From RGIG1993 sp964564225 (GTDB taxonomy: Bacteria > Bacillota > Clostridia > Oscillospirales > CAG-272): 16,890 nucleotides of DNA. Under the pieces are notes generated by a model that was not told where the DNA came from, did not search any database, and worked only from the letters and a program-made list of their open reading frames with translations. How positions within the stretch are numbered: the stretch's first letter is position 1; each line of letters starts with the position of its first letter. Below, piece after piece: positions 13,176 through 16,890 of this stretch. The stretch is taken from the NCBI GenBank assembly GCA_964564225.1, contig CAZMAF010000038.1, forward strand, positions 1 through 16,890, in the 5' to 3' direction. Made by a program: the position numbers and the translations under genes.

Positions 13176-15497
13176 ATGGAAACACAGTTAAAACAAATTG
13201 CCGCACGTCTGAAAGAACTAAGACTCATTTCAGGCAAATCAACGAAAGAGGTTGCTTCGATTATTAACGTTTCCGAAGACACTTACCTGCTTTGCGAAAA
13301 CGGTGAACAGGATTTTTCCTTCACATTTCTGCACAACTGCGCCAATCTCTTCGGCGTAGACATCACCGCGCTTATCACGGGCGAGGAATCGCGCTTATCC
13401 TCTTTCTCGATCGTGCGTGCAGGTGAGGGACTTCCCCTTGAACGCCGTCGCGGCTTCAAATACAATCACCTTGCCTCCTACTTCAAGGGCAGAATGTCCG
13501 AGCCATTCCTCGTTACCGCAAAATACAGCGAAGAAGAAAACAACCGTCCCATCGTCACCGCCGCCCATGAAGGCGAGGAATTTGACTATATCCTCTCGGG
13601 CGCTCTGAAGGTTTTGATTGACGGTCACGAGGAAATTCTCTATGCAGGCGATGCCATCTATTACAATTCCTCCAACCCCCACGGTATGATCGCCACGGGT
13701 GGAGAAGACTGTCGCTTTATCGCCATCGTTACCGATGCACACGGCAACGCTATGAACTATACGACAAGCGAAGATAGCACTGAAATTTCCGAAAACACCG
13801 AAAAGAAGAAAAAAACACCCCTCGTTGCCGATGCTTTCATTCACACCGTCGAAGATACCGAGGGAAGACTTCTTGACATCGACTTCAAAAACGTCGATCG
13901 CTTTAACTTCGCCTATGATATCGTTGATGCGCTCGCACAAAAATCCCCCGACAAGCTGGCACTTTTACATCTCGATAAATACAAGACCGAGCGCCGTTTT
14001 ACCTTTGCCGATCTCTCACGCCTGTCACATCAGGCGGCAAACTATTTCGCATCGCTCGGCATCAAAAAGGGCGACCGCGTACTGCTCGTTTTAAAACGCC
14101 ATTGGCAGTTCTGGGTAGTACTCCTTGCACTGCACCGCATCGGTGCCGTTGCCATCCCCGCAACCAATCAGCTTTTATCGAAAGACTTTGACTACCGCTT
14201 CAACAAAGGCGGCGTAAGATGTATCGTCTGCACCTCCGACGGTGAAGTTACCGCAGAGGTTGAAAAAGCGCTCGTCACCTCACCCACCGTTGAAATGAAG
14301 ATCATCGTCGGTGAAAACCGCGAGGGCTGGGAAGACTTCTCTGAGTTCACGACCTTCCCCGACTATTTTCCGCGCACCCAAGACACCGCGCAAGGCAGCG
14401 ATCCACAGGTTCTGTTTTTCTCATCGGGTACGACGGGCTATCCCAAGATCGTCGCGCACGCCTGCACTTATCCACTCGGTCACTTCATCACGGCAAAATA
14501 TTGGCATAACGTCAAAAGCGACGGACTCCACTTCACCATTTCCGATTCAGGTTGGGGTAAATTCATGTGGGGTAAGATCTACGGTCAGTGGCTTTCCGAA
14601 GCCGCCGTATTCGCTTATGACTTCGACCGCTTCCACGCCGATGACATTCTGCCGCTCTTTAAAAAATATAACATCACCACCTTCTGCGCGCCTCCTACGA
14701 TGTACCGTTTTTTCATCAAGGAAGACCTTTCAAAGTACGACCTTTCTTCCCTGACCTACGCCACCACCGCAGGCGAAGCACTCAATCCCGAGGTTTACAA
14801 CAAATTCAAAGAATACACCGGCATCTCGCTGATGGAAGCCTTCGGTCAGACCGAAACCACGATGGCGGTCGGTAACCTCATCGGCATGAAGCCGAAGGTC
14901 GGCTCTATGGGCAAACCCTCGCCTCTCTATGACGTAGAGATCATGACGCCCGACGAAAACGGCGCTATGCGCTCCTGTAAGGTGGGTGAAGTCGGTGAAA
15001 TCGTCATCCACACCGATAAAACAGTACCCGTCGGTCTCTTCCTCGGCTATTTTGATGCGCAAGAAGAAGGTATGCTTGCCAAGGATGCCACGGATGCCGC
15101 ATGGCACGACGGTATCTATCATACGGGCGACACCGCTTGGTGCGACGAGGACGGCTATTATTGGTACGTCGGCAGAACCGATGACCTGATTAAATCCTCG
15201 GGCTACCGCATCGGTCCGTTTGAAATCGAAAGCGTAATTATGGAACTGCCCTTCGTTCTTGAAGTCGCCGTTACGGGTGTTCCCGATCCCGTACGCGGTC
15301 AGATCGTAAAAGCAACCATCGTACCCACTAAGGGTACGGTCGTTACCGATGAACTTATTAAAGAAGTCCAGACCTACGTCAAAACGCACACAGCTCCCTA
15401 TAAATATCCCCGTATCGTCGAATTTGTCGATGAATTGCCCAAAACGATCAGCGGTAAAATCCGCCGTGTCGACATCCGCAAAAAAGACTCCGAATAA
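13176..15497 (+). CDS. XRE-HTH / cupin / acyl-CoA synthetase fusion protein
   Basis: A 773-residue protein with three parts. Residues 1-70 are an XRE helix-turn-helix (RLKELRLISGKSTKEVA, then VSEDTYLLCENGE, then FGVDITALITGE). Residues about 95-188 are a cupin with metal-type ligands His131 and Glu135 in HEGEEFDYILSG and His169 in SSNPHGM. After a charged linker (about 196-215), residues about 240-773 are an AMP-forming ligase. The ligase shows P-loop SSGTTGYPK (416-424), SDSGWGKFMWGK (456-467, medium-chain acyl-CoA synthetase style), AFGQTETT (555-562), YHTGD (648-652), GRTDDLIKSSGYRIGP (666-681) and PKTISGK with catalytic Lys761. Adenylation and thioesterification of a medium-chain or aromatic acid is inferred. 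XRE-cupin regulators of this type are, as I recall, often neighbours of acyl-CoA synthetases; here both are one chain with no break in the frame. Confidence 0.92.
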   Translation: METQLKQIAARLKELRLISGKSTKEVASIINVSEDTYLLCENGEQDFSFTFLHNCANLFGVDITALITGEESRLSSFSIVRAGEGLPLERRRGFKYNHLASYFKGRMSEPFLVTAKYSEEENNRPIVTAAHEGEEFDYILSGALKVLIDGHEEILYAGDAIYYNSSNPHGMIATGGEDCRFIAIVTDAHGNAMNYTTSEDSTEISENTEKKKKTPLVADAFIHTVEDTEGRLLDIDFKNVDRFNFAYDIVDALAQKSPDKLALLHLDKYKTERRFTFADLSRLSHQAANYFASLGIKKGDRVLLVLKRHWQFWVVLLALHRIGAVAIPATNQLLSKDFDYRFNKGGVRCIVCTSDGEVTAEVEKALVTSPTVEMKIIVGENREGWEDFSEFTTFPDYFPRTQDTAQGSDPQVLFFSSGTTGYPKIVAHACTYPLGHFITAKYWHNVKSDGLHFTISDSGWGKFMWGKIYGQWLSEAAVFAYDFDRFHADDILPLFKKYNITTFCAPPTMYRFFIKEDLSKYDLSSLTYATTAGEALNPEVYNKFKEYTGISLMEAFGQTETTMAVGNLIGMKPKVGSMGKPSPLYDVEIMTPDENGAMRSCKVGEVGEIVIHTDKTVPVGLFLGYFDAQEEGMLAKDATDAAWHDGIYHTGDTAWCDEDGYYWYVGRTDDLIKSSGYRIGPFEIESVIMELPFVLEVAVTGVPDPVRGQIVKATIVPTKGTVVTDELIKEVQTYVKTHTAPYKYPRIVEFVDELPKTISGKIRRVDIRKKDSE

Positions 15498-15535
15498 TCA
15501 GAAACCCGCTTCAGTTGAAGCGGGTTTCTGATTAT
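15494..15535 (+). terminator. Long palindrome at the end of the fusion gene
   Basis: Arms 15494-15512 and 15517-15535 form 19 bp around loop AGTT, with a GC core (ACCCGC/GCGGGT). The TAA stop (15495-15497) lies inside the 5' arm. Only a broken T-run (TATATTATT) follows, so termination strength is uncertain. Gene-remnant homology begins directly after the palindrome. Confidence 0.7.
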
Positions 15536-15733
15536 ATTATTCCGCCAAAATTCGCAATCATCAAACGAGATGCATGGATGATCGAACAAACCGATCTGAT
15601 CATCGCGTATGTTAACCGTACTCACGAAGGCGCGTACCGTTCATATCAATCAGCTCAACGAAAACACAAAGCTATTATCAATTTATCGGATGAGAACGCA
15701 TATCACCTCCTTTTTCTGTCACAAAAGCTTTGA
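15536..15733 (+). pseudogene. 5'-truncated SLOG (DUF1273/YpsA-like) gene remnant
   Basis: The open frame encodes about 65 residues. These match the C-terminal half of small SLOG-domain proteins of Clostridia: PPKFAIIKRDAWMIEQTDL, IIAYVNRTHEGAYRS and KHKAIINL correspond to the usual RFAI..R..WMV.QSD.VIAYV...GGA......KK..IINL pattern, given from memory. The whole N-terminal Rossmann half is missing, and no start codon with a ribosome site precedes the fragment. The family is normally about 150-190 residues. The remnant begins right at the palindrome 15494-15535 and ends with TGA at 15731-15733, so it is probably a decaying gene cut off by a rearrangement. Frame and motifs are still intact, which suggests a recent event. 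Confidence 0.7.
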
Positions 15734-15780
15734 AGCGTATGGATTTTTTCAAAAAGTTCAAACGAAGCATCTGAATCCCC

Positions 15781-15809
15781 TTGACAATCCCAAAAAAGAG
15801 TGATATACT
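15781..15809 (+). promoter_or_regulatory. Promoter of the valS T-box transcript
   Basis: A perfect TTGACA (15781-15786), 17 nt, then TATACT (15804-15809) preceded by TGA, an extended -10. The expected start is near 15816, about 15 nt before the first T-box Stem I element. Confidence 0.88.
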
Positions 15810-15815
15810 CATTAA

Positions 15816-16053
15816 GTAATGGCTACGACGGGAAGGAGTAGCGGACAAGAACGGTCACAGAGAGTAGCGCCCACGGCTGCAAGCGCTATACCGTATCCTT
15901 CGTGAAGTCATCCCCGAGCTGCTTTGGTGAAAGTTTATACCGTAATCAAAGCCGTAATCGCACGTTACGCGAAAAGAGTGTGCGCCCTTACGCGCAAATT
16001 CAGGTGGTACCGCGCGTCTTGCGTCCTGTTTTCAGGATGCAGGACGTTTTTTT
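15816..16053 (+). promoter_or_regulatory. T-box leader, specifier GUC (valine), upstream of valS
   Basis: A tRNA-sensing antitermination leader. Stem I shows AGTA after GGAAGG (near 15836), AGAGAG near 15861, the distal-loop element GGCTGCAAG, and the specifier region GAA-GTC-ATCC with valine codon GTC at 15907-15909. A further stem is GCTTTG/CAAAGC (15921-15926, 15947-15952). The T-box sequence AGGTGGTACCGCG (16002-16014) sits between antiterminator arms ACGCGC (15990-15995) and GCGCGT (16012-16017). Its TGGT would pair with the ACCA end of uncharged tRNA-Val. Charged tRNA should favour the terminator at 16015-16053. Confidence 0.94.
16015..16053 (+). terminator. T-box attenuator terminator
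   Basis: Arms 16015-16028 and 16033-16046 pair over 14 bp, with two G-U wobbles, around loop TTTT, followed by seven T (16047-16053). The first bases of the 5' arm (16015-16017) are shared with the 3' arm of the antiterminator, so the two folds exclude each other. Confidence 0.92.
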
Positions 16054-16088
16054 ACGTCAATGAAAAATCTATATAAAAGGAAAAAATT

Positions 16089-16890
16089 ATGAAAAAAGAA
16101 CTTGCCAAAACCTACGCGCCAAACGAGCTTGAAGACCGTCTTTATCGGACTTGGTGTGAAAAAGGCTATTTTACGCCTGCCGTAGACGACAAAAAGCCTC
16201 CCTTCTCAATCGTCATTCCCCCTCCGAACGTCACAGGACAGCTCCACATGGGACACGCCCTTGACGAAACCTTACAGGACATTCTGATCCGCTACAAAAG
16301 AATGCAGGGCTACTCCACCCTCTGGCTGCCCGGTACCGACCATGCAGGCATTGCCACGCAGATTAAGGTTGAAGAAAGACTGCGCGTTGACGAAGGTCTT
16401 TCCCGTTATGACCTCGGTCGCGAAAAATTTCTCGAACGCGTATGGGGCTGGAAGGATACCTACGAAGCGCGCATCACAAGTCAGTTAAAAAAGCTCGGCG
16501 CTTCCTGCGACTGGTCGCGCCAGCGCTTCACAATGGACGAGGGCTGCTCGAAGGCAGTCCGTGAGGTATTCGTCAACCTCTATAACAAGGGACTCATCTA
16601 CCGCGGTCACCGTATTATCAATTGGTGCCCGAGATGTCTGACAGCACTTTCCGATGCCGAGGTCGAATACGAAGATCAGCCCGGCTTTTTCTGGCATATC
16701 AAATATCCCATCAAGGGCGAGAATGGCTACGTTGAGGTTGCCACCACCCGTCCTGAAACGATGTTCGGCGATACTGCTGTTGCAGTCAACCCCGAAGACG
16801 AAAAAACGAAGCATCTCATCGGCAAAACCCTCATTCTGCCCATCGTCGGCAGAGAGATTCCCGTCATTGCCGACGATTACGTTGACATCG
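16089..16890 (+). CDS. valS: Valyl-tRNA synthetase, N-terminal part (cut by window edge)
   Basis: The first 267 residues of a class I synthetase that normally has about 880. It charges tRNA-Val and edits threonyl-tRNA. Seen here: PPPNVTGQLHMGHA with the HIGH-type signature HMGH (53-56), LPGTDHAGIATQ (80-91), NWCPRC (178-183) and the start of the editing domain, ATTRPETMFGDTA (218-230). The first residues, KTYAPNELEDRLYRTW, are standard for ValS. ATG 16089 has AAAAGGA about 8 nt upstream and lies 35 nt after the T-box terminator. No stop occurs before the window ends; the KMSKS motif and C-terminal coiled coil lie outside. Confidence 0.97.
   Translation, partial: MKKELAKTYAPNELEDRLYRTWCEKGYFTPAVDDKKPPFSIVIPPPNVTGQLHMGHALDETLQDILIRYKRMQGYSTLWLPGTDHAGIATQIKVEERLRVDEGLSRYDLGREKFLERVWGWKDTYEARITSQLKKLGASCDWSRQRFTMDEGCSKAVREVFVNLYNKGLIYRGHRIINWCPRCLTALSDAEVEYEDQPGFFWHIKYPIKGENGYVEVATTRPETMFGDTAVAVNPEDEKTKHLIGKTLILPIVGREIPVIADDYVDI

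Noticed and set aside
14730..15389. Minus-strand 219-codon open frame opposite the ligase domain
   Set aside because: Shadow of the conserved AMP-binding region; no start signals and low-complexity composition.
16485..16814. Minus-strand 109-codon frame at the right end
   Set aside because: Antisense to valS, whose motifs are unmistakable in the plus frame.
1..16890. CRISPR arrays, insertion sequences, phage genes, rRNA
   Set aside because: No repeat-spacer pattern, transposase, integrase or rRNA sequence was found on reading both strands.

Overview
The window reads as a chromosomal segment of a spore-forming member of the Bacillota, most likely class Clostridia. It has a spoIIR homologue, an RNase J ribonuclease, a T-box-controlled valS, the short three-module form of cobalamin methionine synthase, and housekeeping promoters close to TTGACA-N17-TATAAT, several with an extended -10 TG. 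Species cannot be named from sequence alone. Coding DNA is of moderate GC and intergenic DNA is AT-rich. The plus strand carries more C than G in every line I counted, in genes of either direction, which suggests it is the lagging strand here.

Layout. (1) 1-335: a minus-strand tRNA-Gln(CUG) with its own consensus promoter and terminator, divergent from a plus-strand cluster. (2) 335-2461, plus: two uncharacterised membrane proteins and a membrane-anchored alpha/beta hydrolase, closed by a bidirectional terminator. (3) 2580-7633, minus: RNase J with a long leader; spoIIR overlapping a small tail-anchored protein gene; yqgF/ruvX directly behind a lysophospholipase-like hydrolase; and tadA. (4) 7712-8746, plus: an anchored ComEC-type metallo-beta-lactamase-fold protein divergent from tadA. 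(5) 8790-11996, minus: a metF-metH methionine/one-carbon operon. (6) 12147-12869, minus: nagB, monocistronic. (7) 13176-15497, plus: a 773-residue protein joining an XRE helix-turn-helix, a cupin sensor and an acyl-CoA synthetase. (8) 15498-16088, with no intact gene: a long palindrome, a 5'-truncated SLOG-family gene remnant, a perfect promoter and a valine T-box leader. (9) valS from 16089, running off the right edge.

How the genes work together. MetF makes 5-methyl-THF for MetH, and the MetH shown here has no reactivation domain, so a separate reactivation protein is expected elsewhere. RNase J, YqgF, TadA, tRNA-Gln and ValS are translation and RNA/DNA maintenance functions. SpoIIR is the forespore signal that leads to sigma-E activation. 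The fused regulator-enzyme at 13176 is the most unusual protein. Its promoter carries a dyad between -35 and -10, and its strong Shine-Dalgarno lies 32 nt from the ATG with a small hairpin in between. A second notable arrangement is the yqgF terminator, whose 3' arm contains the spoIIR ribosome-binding site and whose U-tract touches the spoIIR start codon. No CRISPR array, insertion sequence, prophage or rRNA was seen.
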